This document shows positions 26,393-36,527 of a stretch of DNA of 41,037 nt, one piece after another. The stretch comes from Oceaniradius stylonematis. GTDB taxonomy: Bacteria; Pseudomonadota; Alphaproteobacteria; Rhizobiales; Rhizobiaceae. The first letter of the stretch is position 1; the number at the start of each line of letters is the position of its first letter. The stretch is from the NCBI RefSeq assembly GCF_003149475.2, contig NZ_QFWV02000009.1, positions 132,040-173,076 on the forward strand. The letters run 5' to 3'. The notes below the pieces were generated by a model. It made no database searches. It was not told the origin of the DNA and worked only from the letters and a program-made list of their open reading frames with translations. A program made the translations under genes and the position numbers.

Positions 26393-27252
26393 TCAAACCC
26401 GGCCCAGGGCAAAGCCCTTGGCGATGTAGTTGCGGACGAAATAGATGACGAGCGCGCCCGGAATGATCGTCAGGATGCCGGCGGCCGCCAGCACGCCCCA
26501 GTCGATGCCGGCGGCGCCCTGCGTGCGGGTCATGATCGCCGCGATCGGCTTGGCATCGACCGTGGTCAGTGTGCGCGACAGCAAAAGTTCCACCCATGAG
26601 AACATGAAGCAGAAGAAGGCGGCGACGCCGATGCCCGACGCGATCAGCGGCATGAAGATCTTCACGAAGAAGCGCGGGAACGAGTAGCCGTCGATATAGG
26701 CGGTTTCGTCGATCTCCTTGGGCACGCCACGCATGAAGCCTTCGAGGATCCAGACCGCCAGCGGCACGTTGAACAGGCAGTGCGCGAGCGCGACCGCGAT
26801 GTGCGTGTCGAACAGGCCGACCGACGAATAGAGCTGGAAGAAGGGCAGGGCGAAGACGGCCGGCGGCGCCATCCGGTTGGTCAGAAGCCAGAAGAACAGG
26901 TGCTTGTCGCCCATGAAGTGGTAGCGGCTGAACGCATAGGCGGCGGGCAGCGCCACAGCGAGCGAAATCACCGTGTTCATGACCACATAGATCAGCGAGT
27001 TGACGTAACCCATATACCACGCCGGGTCGGTCAGGATCGTGCGGTAATTGTCGAACGTGATGTCGTTCGGCCAGAGCGTGAAGGTGTTGAGAATTTCGGT
27101 GTTGGTCTTCAGGCTCATGTTCAGGAGCCAGTAGATCGGCAGCAGAAGAAACGTCAGATAGGCGATCATCACCAGGGCGCGGCCATTGATGCGCGGCAGC
27201 GCGATGGTTCTGGCTCGCGCGGCGGAGCCGGTTGTGGCGGCGGTATGGGCCA

Positions 27253-27253
<1 letters not shown>
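26393..27253 (-). CDS. glpQ: Glycerol ABC transporter permease GlpQ
   Basis: A 286-residue inner-membrane permease with about six membrane segments. The EAA coupling loop appears as EGFMRGVPKEIDETAYIDGYS (near residue 185), which contacts the ATPase. It is the MalG-type partner of GlpP. Its ATG overlaps the glpP stop (ATGA). Confidence 0.93.
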
Positions 27254-28124
<871 letters not shown>

Positions 28125-28125
<1 letters not shown>

Positions 28126-29204
28126 CACGCAGCCCCCCCGGTGACGCGCCAGTCATCGACATAGACGCCGATCTTGTCGGGCCGGAAGGTGACCCGGTTC
28201 ATATCCGCGCTGACGGGCGTTTCCTCGCCGGCGATGATCGAGATGTCGGTGCCGAAGAAGTCGGCGCGCACGATCCTGTGCCGGCCGACATCCTCGATGC
28301 GGCGGACATTGACCGGTAGGCCGTCCCGGTCAGCGGTCAGCGACACGAATTCGGGTCGCACGCCGATCTGCACGCGTCCGCCCAATTCGCCATAGCCGCG
28401 CGACAGCGGGATTTCAGCGCCGTTGATGTAGGCCCGGTCGCCCTCGATGTTGGCGTCCAGCACGTTCATGCCGGGCGAGCCGATGAAATAGCCGACGAAG
28501 GTGTGGCCCGGCGCCTCGAACAGCTCCTCGGGCGTGCCGATCTGCACCACGCGACCGTCATACATCACGACGACCTTGTCGGCGAAGGTCAGCGCCTCGG
28601 TCTGGTCGTGGGTGACGTAGATCATGGTGTGGCCGAACTCGCGGTGCAGCGATTTGAGCTGCGTGCGCAGGGCCCATTTCATGTGCGGATCGATGACGGT
28701 CAGCGGTTCGTCGAACAGGATCGCGTTGACATCCTCGCGCACCATGCCGCGGCCAAGCGAAATCTTCTGCTTGGCGTCGGCCGTCAGCCCGCGCGCGCGC
28801 CGGCCAAGCTGGTCTTCCATGCCGATCATCTCGGCGATCTGGGCGACGCGGCTGGCAATGTAGGCGGGTTCGGCGCCACGGTTCTTGAGCGGGAAGGCGA
28901 GATTGTCGCGCACGGTCATCGTGTCGTAGACGACGGGGAACTGGAACACCTGGGCGATGTTGCGCGCTGTCGTCGGCGCCTCGGTCACGTCGGTGTCGCC
29001 GAAAAGGATGCTGCCCTGGGACGGGTGCAAGAGCCCCGAAATGATGTTCAAAAGCGTGGTCTTGCCGCAGCCGGACGGGCCGAGCAGCGCGTAGGCCGCG
29101 CCGTCCTCCCAGACATGGTTCATTTCCTTGAGCGCGAAATCGTCCTCCGATGCCGGATGGGGCAGGTAGGAATGGGCGAGATGCGACAGTGTGATCTTTG
29201 CCAT
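28125..29204 (-). CDS. glpT: Glycerol ABC transporter ATPase GlpT (degenerate signature motif)
   Basis: A 359-residue ATPase of the sugar-type (MalK-like) class. Walker A GPSGCGKTT (near residue 42), the Q-loop, Walker B AILFDEP and the H-loop YVTHD with H199 are all intact. The signature motif is not: where LSGGQ is expected the sequence reads LTADA (140-144). The C-terminal part (about 240-359) is a TOBE-like regulatory domain. It pairs with GlpS, whose LSGGQ is intact. The start has a GAGG site; the gap to glpS is nine bases. Do not confuse with the glycerol-3-phosphate antiporter of the same symbol. Confidence 0.92.
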
Positions 29205-29213
29205 GGGATTTCC

Positions 29214-30302
29214 TCACGCCGCCTGCGCATAGGCCGCCGGAGCGACAAGCGCGCCGTCGTCGGCGAAGATGTAGACATGGGCCGGGTCGAGATGGACCGT
29301 CAGCGGATCGCCGATCGTCAGGTCGCGCACGCCGTGAATGACACCGACCCAGCGCTCTCCATGATGGTCGAGATGCACAAAGGTCTCCGAGCCGGTGATC
29401 TCGGTGACGGCCAGATTGCAGTTGAATTCGAGCGCGTCGGGCACGTGCTGGTCGAGTTCGAGATGGTTCGGGCGGAAGCCGGCCAGGTAGCGGCCATCGT
29501 CGAGTTCGCCGAGCCGGCCCGTTGCCGGGCAGGACTGGCCGTCGCCGAACAGAAGCTTCGGCCCGGCCTTGGAAATGCGCAGGAAGTTCATCGGCGGATC
29601 GGAGAAAACGCGCGCGGTGGTCGCGTCCTGCGGATTGCGGTAGACCTCGGGCGTCGGGCCGAACTGGGTGATGCGGCCCTCCCACAGTGTCGCCGTGCTG
29701 CCGCCCAGCAGCAGCGCTTCTTCCGGTTCGGTCGTCGCATAGACGAAGATCGCGCCGGACTCCTCGAATATCTTCGGGATCTCAACGCGCAGTTCCTCGC
29801 GCAGCTTGTAGTCCAGATTGGCGAGCGGCTCGTCGAGAAGCACAAGGCCCGCATCCTTCACCAACGCGCGGGCGAGCGCGCAGCGCTGCTGCTGGCCGCC
29901 CGACAGTTCGAGCGGCTTGCGCTGAAGCATCGGCGTCAGCTTCATCAGGTCTGCCGCCTTGTGCACTGCGGCGTCGATTTCCGCTTTGGTCTTGCCCAAT
30001 AGCCGCATGGGCGAAGCGATGTTGTCGTAGACCGTCATCGCCGGATAGTTGATGAACTGCTGGTAGACCATGGCGACGCCGCGCCGCTGGACGGGCACGC
30101 CTGTAACATCGTCGCCCTGCCAGAGGACACGCCCGGCGGCGGGGCGGTCGAGGCCGGCCATCAGCCGCATCAGCGAGGTCTTGCCCGAAAGCGTCGGCCC
30201 GAGCAGCACGTTCATCGTGCCTTTTTCCAGCGTCAGGTCCGTTTCGTGGATGTGAACCTGACCGTTCACCAGCTTGGTGACGCCATCGAGTTGCAGCGTC
30301 AT
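29214..30302 (-). CDS. glpS: Glycerol ABC transporter ATPase GlpS (degenerate Walker A and H-loop)
   Basis: A 362-residue partner ATPase. Its signature LSGGQ (133-137) and Walker B LVLLDEP are normal. Walker A reads GPTLSGKT (35-42), with Leu where the middle Gly is expected, and the H-loop reads YATTE (188-192) with Thr191 in place of the switch His. The C-terminal third is a TOBE-like domain. In the GlpS-GlpT dimer these changes fall in the same composite ATP site as the degenerate GlpT signature. It follows glpD with 25 bases between. Confidence 0.92.
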   Translation of the reverse strand: MTLQLDGVTKLVNGQVHIHETDLTLEKGTMNVLLGPTLSGKTSLMRLMAGLDRPAAGRVLWQGDDVTGVPVQRRGVAMVYQQFINYPAMTVYDNIASPMRLLGKTKAEIDAAVHKAADLMKLTPMLQRKPLELSGGQQQRCALARALVKDAGLVLLDEPLANLDYKLREELRVEIPKIFEESGAIFVYATTEPEEALLLGGSTATLWEGRITQFGPTPEVYRNPQDATTARVFSDPPMNFLRISKAGPKLLFGDGQSCPATGRLGELDDGRYLAGFRPNHLELDQHVPDALEFNCNLAVTEITGSETFVHLDHHGERWVGVIHGVRDLTIGDPLTVHLDPAHVYIFADDGALVAPAAYAQAA

Positions 30303-30327
30303 CGTCCGATCCTCCCGCGCGCCGGCA

Positions 30328-31932
30328 TCATTCGGCCGCCGCGTTGTTGTTGCCCATGACGTGCTGGGCCCGCATGAATGCGTCGATGGCGGCCTGCTGC
30401 TGCGCATCGAGCCGCAGGCCGAGCTTGGACCTGCGCCAGACCACATCGTCGGCCGTGCGCGCATATTCCCGGTCGATCAGCCAGCATATTTCCGCTTCGG
30501 TCAGCGTCGCGCCGAAATCGGAGCCGAGATCCTCGTCGCTCCTGGCATCGCCAAGAAGCTTCCGCGCATCGGTGCCATAAGCGCGCACGAGGCGCCGCGC
30601 CCAGCTATCGTCCAGGAACGGATAGTCACCCGACACCTGCGCGACCAGGTCGTCGAACCCGTCGACGGGAAAGTCGCCGCCGGGCAGCGGTGCACGTGCC
30701 GTCCACGGCTCGCCCATCTGCGAAAGGTGCGGCTTGAGCTTGGCTAGCGCACCTTCGGCCAGGCGCCTGTAAGTGGTGATCTTGCCGCCAAACACGTTCA
30801 GCAGCGGGGCGCCGGCGGAATCGTCCAGCGACAGGACATAGTCGCGGGTCGCGGCGGTCGCCGACTTGGCGCCGTCATCATAGAGCGGACGAACGCCCGA
30901 ATAGGTCCAGACGATGTCGTCGCGCGTCACCGGCCTCTTGAAATAGCGCGATGCGAAGGCGGTCAGATAATCCTGTTCCTCGGGCGTGCAGACCGCATCG
31001 TGCGGCGCGCCGTCATGCTCCTGATCGGTGGTGCCGATCAGCGTGAAGTCGGTCTCGTAGGGGATGGCGAAGATGATCCGGCCATCCTCGCCCTGGAAGA
31101 AATAGCACTTGTCGTGATCGTAGAGCCGTTTGGTGACGATGTGGCTGCCGCGTACCAGCCGCACGCCTTCGGACGTGTTCAGGCGCACCGTGTTGCGGAC
31201 CACGTCCTCGACCCACGGCCCACCCGCATTGACCAGCGCCCTTGCATAATGGACTTCGGTCGCACCCTGTTCGTTCCGCGTGGTGACCGCCCACAACTCG
31301 CCGTCGCGTTCGGCCGAGATGACGCGGCTGCGCGTCATGATCCGGGCGCCCTTGTCCTCGGCGTCTCGGGCGTTGAGGACGACAAGCCGCGAATCCTCGA
31401 CCCAGCAGTCGGAATATTCGAACGCCTTGGCGAATCGGTCCTGAAGCGGTGCGCCGGCCGGATCGCTGGTCAGATCGAGCGTCCGGGTGGCAGGCAGCAC
31501 CTTCCGCCCGCCCAGATTGTCGTAGATGAACAGGCCAAGCCGGATCAGCCATGCCGGGCGGCGGCCCTTCATCCAGGGCATGATCGCCGACAGAAGCTTG
31601 GATGTCGGTGTCTCGCTCTCGAACCGCATGTCGCGGTGGAACGGCAGGACGAAGCGCATCGGCCATGAAATGTGGGGCATCGCCGCGAGCAGCGTCTCGC
31701 GTTCGATCAGCGCCTCGCGGACCAGGCGGACCTCGAAATATTCGAGGTAGCGCAGGCCGCCATGGAACAGCTTGGTCGAAGCCGAGGAGGTTGCCGATGC
31801 CAGGTCGTTCATCTCGGCCAGCGTCACCGACAGGCCGCGGCCAGCGGCGTCGCGCGCGATTCCGCAGCCATTGATGCCGCCGCCAATGACGAAGATGTCC
31901 ACCGCGGCGTCGCGGCGTTGATCCGTGGGCAT
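30328..31932 (-). CDS. glpD: Glycerol-3-phosphate dehydrogenase GlpD
   Basis: FAD-dependent membrane-associated dehydrogenase that oxidises sn-glycerol 3-phosphate to dihydroxyacetone phosphate, 534 residues. It has the FAD fingerprint IFVIGGGINGCGIARDAAGRG-type stretch at the N-terminus, the ASSTSKLFHGGLRY-like segment (near residue 45) and VFGGKITTYRRLAE near 360. It is first in the glp operon and diverges from glpR. GGAGG lies 10 bases before ATG 31932. No glycerol kinase gene is in the window. Confidence 0.95.
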   Translation of the reverse strand: MPTDQRRDAAVDIFVIGGGINGCGIARDAAGRGLSVTLAEMNDLASATSSASTKLFHGGLRYLEYFEVRLVREALIERETLLAAMPHISWPMRFVLPFHRDMRFESETPTSKLLSAIMPWMKGRRPAWLIRLGLFIYDNLGGRKVLPATRTLDLTSDPAGAPLQDRFAKAFEYSDCWVEDSRLVVLNARDAEDKGARIMTRSRVISAERDGELWAVTTRNEQGATEVHYARALVNAGGPWVEDVVRNTVRLNTSEGVRLVRGSHIVTKRLYDHDKCYFFQGEDGRIIFAIPYETDFTLIGTTDQEHDGAPHDAVCTPEEQDYLTAFASRYFKRPVTRDDIVWTYSGVRPLYDDGAKSATAATRDYVLSLDDSAGAPLLNVFGGKITTYRRLAEGALAKLKPHLSQMGEPWTARAPLPGGDFPVDGFDDLVAQVSGDYPFLDDSWARRLVRAYGTDARKLLGDARSDEDLGSDFGATLTEAEICWLIDREYARTADDVVWRRSKLGLRLDAQQQAAIDAFMRAQHVMGNNNAAAE

Positions 31933-31983
31933 GAATGATGTTCCTCCGCGTTCAAGCACACCACAAGGTAGGGCGGCACGCAA

Positions 31984-32057
31984 TCGAAATTTTCGTTTTT
32001 TTGCGTTTTTTTCGAAATTTCACATTTTCATGTTCGTTTTGCATTTCGATAGAAAAT
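31984..32057. promoter_or_regulatory. Candidate GlpR operator region
   Basis: This AT-rich patch between glpD and glpR holds TCGAAATTT twice as direct repeats (31984-31992, 32012-32020; 28 bases apart), three TTCGTTTT or TGCGTTTT-type units (31992, 32002, 32033) and arms CATTTTC (32023-32029) and GAAAATG (32052-32058). DeoR-family GlpR sites are often AT-rich repeats with TTCG cores. Exact operator limits cannot be set by eye. Confidence 0.55.
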
Positions 32058-32210
32058 GTGGGAAAACAAGCATCCAAATCGCTTTGGGCCGCCGGAAACA
32101 GCGAATATGCGGGCCGGACGGGTGGGTCAGGGCCGGTTCGGACCAGTTCAGACCGGTGATTGTTTTCTGTGCGGGTCTGCGGCACGGTTCGCAAAAACGG
32201 AGGAGAGCCG

Positions 32211-32972
32211 GTGGGATCGGGGCTGAGGCGCAACGAGATTCTCGCGTTAATGCGGGCGGAGGGGAAGGCGTCCGTCGAGGCGCTGGCGGAGCGTTTCGAC
32301 GTTACGGTGCAGACGATAAGGCGCGATCTGGGCGAACTTGCCAATGAGGGCAAGATAGACCGGGTGCATGGCGGCGCGACGATCCGCCAGGGCGTCACCA
32401 ACATCGTCTATGAAGAACGCCGCAAGCTCAATGCCGAGGCAAAGGAGCGCATCGCACAGATGGTAAGCGACCATGTGCCCACGAACGTATCGCTTTTCAT
32501 CAACATCGGCACGACCACCGAAGCGGTGGCGCACGCGCTGCTCGACCATGAGAACATCACGGTCGTGACCAATGACATCAATGTCGCAAACATCCTGTCG
32601 GCCAACGAAAGCTGCGAGATCATCGTGTCGGGCGGCACGCTGCGCCGCTCCGATGGCGGGCTCGTCGGCGATCTGGCGACGCAAATGATCGAGCAGTTCA
32701 AGGTCGATATCGCCATCATCGGCGCGTCGGCGCTGGACGAGGAGGGCGATCTTCTGGATTTCGACCTGCGCGAGGTGCGAGTGTCGAAATCGATAATTCG
32801 CCATGCGCGCAAGGTCTATCTGGTGACGGACGCCTCGAAGTTCGAGCGGACCGCGCCCGTGCGTATCGCCTCGTTCGCCGAACTGGACGCCATCTTCATC
32901 GACAAGCCGCTGCCGCACGGACTGCAGGCGCGCTGCCGCGAGTGGGGCACGGACGTTTTCGTCGCCGACTGA
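32211..32972 (+). CDS. glpR: DeoR-family glycerol operon repressor GlpR
   Basis: A 253-residue DeoR-family regulator. The N-terminal helix-turn-helix (SVEALAERFDVTVQTIRRDL) is followed by a sensor domain with the phosphosugar-binding NIGTTTEAVAHAL stretch. In GlpR the effector is glycerol 3-phosphate. I chose GTG 32211, with GGAGGAG ending seven bases before it; no in-frame ATG with a good site is present. It diverges from glpD, so it most likely represses the glp operon and itself. Confidence 0.9.
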   Translation: MGSGLRRNEILALMRAEGKASVEALAERFDVTVQTIRRDLGELANEGKIDRVHGGATIRQGVTNIVYEERRKLNAEAKERIAQMVSDHVPTNVSLFINIGTTTEAVAHALLDHENITVVTNDINVANILSANESCEIIVSGGTLRRSDGGLVGDLATQMIEQFKVDIAIIGASALDEEGDLLDFDLREVRVSKSIIRHARKVYLVTDASKFERTAPVRIASFAELDAIFIDKPLPHGLQARCREWGTDVFVAD

Positions 32973-33020
32973 CCGCTCTGTTCCACGGGAGCCGATACGG
33001 CGCTTCGCACGGCCAATTGT

Positions 33021-34022
33021 TCAGGCGACGAACAGCTTGACGAAAACGATGGCCATGGCGAGCAGGAGCGCCGTCTCGGCGACGACCAGCATGATGTAGC
33101 CGCCGCCGAGATCGGCCATCTGCTTGAGCGCGGTCTTCACGCCCAGCGCGGCGATGGCGGTGATCAGCAGGATGCGCGAGGCGGATTCGGCGGCCGACGC
33201 AACCGGTGCGGGGATCAGACCCAGGCTGTTGATTGCGGCCAGCGCGATGAAGGCGACCAGAAACCAGGGCAGGGTGATCTTGCCGCCATCGGCCTTGCCG
33301 TTGGCGAGCGCGACGATCACCGCGAGAAGCACGACCGGCAAGAGCGCCACGCGCATCAGCTTGACCATGACGGCGGTATCGCCCGCTTCCCGGCTGACCG
33401 AATATCCGGCACCGACCACCTGCGCCACATCGTGGATCGTCGCGCCGATCAGCATGCCGGTCTGCGCGTCCGTGGCATCGAGCGCGGCAAACAAAAGCGG
33501 ATAGGCGACCATGGCGATCGTGGACAGCGTGGTGACAGCAACGACCGTGAACAGCGTGTCGCGTTCCAGGCGTGCGTCGCGGGGCAGGACGGATGCGAGC
33601 GCCAGCGCCGCCGACGCACCGCAAATGGCCACCGATCCGCCTGTCAGGATGCCGAGCCGCGCGCCGCGGCCCAGAAGGCGCGACAGGGCGATGCCGGCGA
33701 GGATCGTCAGCGCGACCAGCGCGATGACGGCGATGACGGGGTAGAGGCCGAGTGACTGGAAATCGGCCCAGCTGAGCCGCACGCCGAGCAGCGCGACGCC
33801 GAGGCGCAGGCAGGCGGAGGCGGCAAAATCGACGCCGGGCTTGATGTGGCTCTCATGTGCCAGAAAGTTGAACGCCATGCCGATCAGAAGCGCGAACAGC
33901 ATGGCCGGTGCGCCGTAATGGGCGCCCAGGAAGGCCGCGGCGGCGGCAATCGTCAGGGCCAGGCCGAGACCGCGGAAGATCGTGGCCGCCTGTCCGTAGC
34001 GTTGGCGGATCAGGCTTCGCAC
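33021..34022 (-). CDS. YeiH-family (UPF0324) membrane protein
   Basis: A 333-residue integral membrane protein with about ten hydrophobic segments, of the YeiH/UPF0324 family, often labelled putative sulfate exporter. Family markers are LRLGVALLGVRLS (near residue 72), GGSVAICGASAALA (near 125) and IGATIHDVAQVVGAG (near 190). The start is GTG 34022. It stands alone between glpR and the SorC gene, with no visible partner regulator. Transport substrate is unknown. Confidence 0.85.
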   Translation of the reverse strand: MRSLIRQRYGQAATIFRGLGLALTIAAAAAFLGAHYGAPAMLFALLIGMAFNFLAHESHIKPGVDFAASACLRLGVALLGVRLSWADFQSLGLYPVIAVIALVALTILAGIALSRLLGRGARLGILTGGSVAICGASAALALASVLPRDARLERDTLFTVVAVTTLSTIAMVAYPLLFAALDATDAQTGMLIGATIHDVAQVVGAGYSVSREAGDTAVMVKLMRVALLPVVLLAVIVALANGKADGGKITLPWFLVAFIALAAINSLGLIPAPVASAAESASRILLITAIAALGVKTALKQMADLGGGYIMLVVAETALLLAMAIVFVKLFVA

Positions 34023-34175
34023 GTCTTTGTTCCGCTGCGGCGCGTGCCGGGCTTGGTCGGCCGTGGAGCGGGCTTTCGATCGGGTGTGTTGGCCATCAGC
34101 ATCCCGCTAGCACAGACAATGAGGGCGGCGCAGCAGCATCGCAGCGTTGCGCCGTGGCGGCGGCGCCCCGATCCG

Positions 34176-35213
34176 TCAGGCGGGCAGGCCCCGTCTTTCG
34201 GCGTTTCGGGACGCCGGCGCGTTGGGCGAGTGCGCGTCGAGCAGCCGTCCGGCCGTGATCTCGTCAGTGACCAGGACGCTTGGCGCCATCGACTTCAGAA
34301 GGGCGAGCATGATCTCGGTCTTTTCGGGCCCGCCGCTGATCAGAAGCTTGTTTTCGATGCGGGCGAGCCGGTCGATCGGCATGGAGATGGCGCGGCTGTT
34401 AACCGGATGGTCCGCCGGATGACCGCTCGCGTCGACGAAGTTGTAGAGTAGATCGCCGATGATGCCCGCCTCGATCATCGACTGGCGGTCGGCTTCGGAG
34501 ACATGGCCGACGCGATAGGAGGTGGTCAGAGAGGTGATGCCGCCGCACGACAGGAGCGCGACATCGCAGGTTTCGGCCATCTGGAAGATCTGTTCGAGGC
34601 CGCAATGCTCGAGAAGCGCATGCTTGGTCTGCGCCGAATCGACGACGGCCGGCGCGGGAATGAGATAGCCCTCGGCGTTGAACAGTTCGGCGAACTGCCA
34701 GGCGAATTCGGCCGGGTTGAAGCGCCGCGCCTGGGCGATCCCGCCCAGAAGCGAAACGACACGCGTGCCCTCGGTCGCCCGGCCTTCGATGAACGGCAGC
34801 ATGGTGTGCAGCGTGCGGCCCCAGCCGACGCCGACGGTCATGTTGTTTTCGATCAGTTGCGAGACATAGGCGCCGGCCGCCGAGGCGATCGCGCGGGTCG
34901 GGTCGCCGCCCGCGTCGGGGAACGGGGCGACGATCGCCCGGCTCAGCCCGAACGTCTCCTCGAGATCGCGCTGCAGCGCGACGACCGGAGCGATGTCCGA
35001 CTTGATGCGGATGTTGACCTCGCCGCGCGCGCGGGCCTCAGACAGGAGCCGTGTGATCATCACCCGGTTCACGCCGAGCTTCTTGGCCACATCGGATTGC
35101 TTGAGGCCCTCGACATAATAGAGCCAGGCCGCGCGGATGCGAATGTCGCGGTGCATGTCTCGCGCGTGCCGTGAACCGGCGCCGCGCGGTTCGTCCATTG
35201 CGTGTTCCGGCAT
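34176..35213 (-). CDS. SorC-family transcriptional regulator
   Basis: A 345-residue SorC/DeoR-like sugar-binding regulator. The N-terminal helix-turn-helix reads KQSDVAKKLGVNRVMITRLLSEA (near residues 38-60) and the C-terminal SorC effector domain has TVGVGWGRTLH (near 127) and LLSCGGI (near 220). It lies 30 bases after the E2 gene in the same direction and is probably the last gene of the operon that begins at 39877. It is the likely regulator of that operon and the divergent ABC transporter; the effector is probably a phosphorylated sugar-like intermediate. ATGs at 35198 and 35156 are other possible starts. Confidence 0.88.
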   Translation of the reverse strand: MPEHAMDEPRGAGSRHARDMHRDIRIRAAWLYYVEGLKQSDVAKKLGVNRVMITRLLSEARARGEVNIRIKSDIAPVVALQRDLEETFGLSRAIVAPFPDAGGDPTRAIASAAGAYVSQLIENNMTVGVGWGRTLHTMLPFIEGRATEGTRVVSLLGGIAQARRFNPAEFAWQFAELFNAEGYLIPAPAVVDSAQTKHALLEHCGLEQIFQMAETCDVALLSCGGITSLTTSYRVGHVSEADRQSMIEAGIIGDLLYNFVDASGHPADHPVNSRAISMPIDRLARIENKLLISGGPEKTEIMLALLKSMAPSVLVTDEITAGRLLDAHSPNAPASRNAERRGLPA

Positions 35214-35243
35214 CAGCCTGATCCCTTGCCCGGTCCTCCTTGC

Positions 35244-36527
35244 TCATAAGGTCGCGGCGATGAGTTGTCCAATCGCGTCGGGGGACTCCAAGTGCGGCAG
35301 GTGGCCGAGACCGTCGAACAGGTGAAGGGCAATGTGGCCCGGCGCGCCGAGCGCGTGGCGCCAGTCAATGATCGCATCGCGCTTGCCCCAGACGATCCGC
35401 GCGGGCATGGCGAGGCGGCCAATGGCAGGGCGCAGATCGAAGGCCTGCGTGCCGTCCGGAAACAGCACGTCGGCCATGGCCATTTGCGCGGCGCGCAGGT
35501 CCGGGTCCTTCCGCGACATCATCGCCGCGCGGACATAGCGGTCGGTGATGATTGTGTCGTCGGCGACCAGTTGCCGGAGCCACGGTCCAAGGCCTTCGGC
35601 GCGTGTCGCACGGCCGATCCCGTCGATCACCGCGCCGTTGATATCGGGGCCAAGGCCGGCCGGCGCAATCAGCGTCAGACCATCGACGCGGTTTCCGCGC
35701 GTGTCGGCGATGGCGAGCGCGACGGCGCCGCCAAGGCTGTGGCCGACAAGATGCGCGGCTTCGAGGCCGAGATCGTCGAAAGCCCGCCGGACATCGGACA
35801 CGAGTTCTGGAAAGCCCGACAGGCGACGCTTCGGCGACTTGCCGTGGCAGGGCAGTTCGATGCGGATGAGTGGGCGTCGGCTCAAATGCGACTCGATGGG
35901 CGACCATGCGGCGGCCTCATTGGCAAAGCCGTGGATCAGGACGATTGGCGTGCCCGTGCCGCCCCTGGAGCGGATGACCGAGAGCGGTCCGGCCTCGTTG
36001 TTAAATGCGGGCGGCACCGGAGCCGCGTGCTGCCGATCGTCGAGCACGGCCACATCGGCGGCCTGGATGCGGCCGCGAGGGCCCGACCCGTTAAGCGTCG
36101 CCAGATCGATGCCGTTGTCGCGCGCCAGCTTTCGCGCCTTGGGAGTCGCGCGGGGCTTTTCTTCGGCAACCTCGGCTGTGGAGGTGACCGGTGCCGGCGT
36201 TGGCGTTTCGGTCTTGGGCTCGCTCTTCGATGGTTCTTTTGCGCGTTCGGGACCCTGCGTCTTCCGGACAGGTGGCTCACCAACCTCCTCGCCCTCGGCA
36301 TAGAGCCAGCCCACCGGCGCGCCGATCGGCACCTCGGCGCCTTCGGGAACAAGGTGATGCAGCGTTCCGTTGGCCGGTGCCTCAACTTCCATCGCCGCCT
36401 TGTCGGTTTCGATGTCGAAGATCGGCTCGCCCTCGGCGACCCTCGCGCCCTCTTCGACATGCCAGGCGGCGATCTTGCCGGTCTCCATGTCCATGTCGAC
36501 TTTGGGCATGATGATCTCGGTGGGCAT
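35244..36527 (-). CDS. AcoC-like E2 with lipoyl, E3-binding and alpha/beta-hydrolase domains
   Basis: A 427-residue protein with the domain order: lipoyl domain (about 1-76; lipoyl Lys43 in ETDKAAME), a Pro/Glu-rich linker, an E3-binding domain (about 128-163, KARKLARDNGIDLATLNGSG), then an alpha/beta-hydrolase (about 185-427) with nucleophile Ser near 262 in VGHSLGGA, Asp in WGKRDAIID and His in GLGHLPHLE. The usual acetyltransferase catalytic domain is absent. This architecture is known for acetoin dehydrogenase E2 (AcoC). The ATG overlaps the E1beta stop. The true acyl donor here is unknown. Confidence 0.88.
   Translation of the reverse strand: MPTEIIMPKVDMDMETGKIAAWHVEEGARVAEGEPIFDIETDKAAMEVEAPANGTLHHLVPEGAEVPIGAPVGWLYAEGEEVGEPPVRKTQGPERAKEPSKSEPKTETPTPAPVTSTAEVAEEKPRATPKARKLARDNGIDLATLNGSGPRGRIQAADVAVLDDRQHAAPVPPAFNNEAGPLSVIRSRGGTGTPIVLIHGFANEAAAWSPIESHLSRRPLIRIELPCHGKSPKRRLSGFPELVSDVRRAFDDLGLEAAHLVGHSLGGAVALAIADTRGNRVDGLTLIAPAGLGPDINGAVIDGIGRATRAEGLGPWLRQLVADDTIITDRYVRAAMMSRKDPDLRAAQMAMADVLFPDGTQAFDLRPAIGRLAMPARIVWGKRDAIIDWRHALGAPGHIALHLFDGLGHLPHLESPDAIGQLIAATL

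Noticed and set aside
34023-34175. Small gene or RNA between the YeiH-family gene and the SorC gene
   Set aside because: The 153-base spacer has no good start site with a coding frame and no strong hairpin with a T run.
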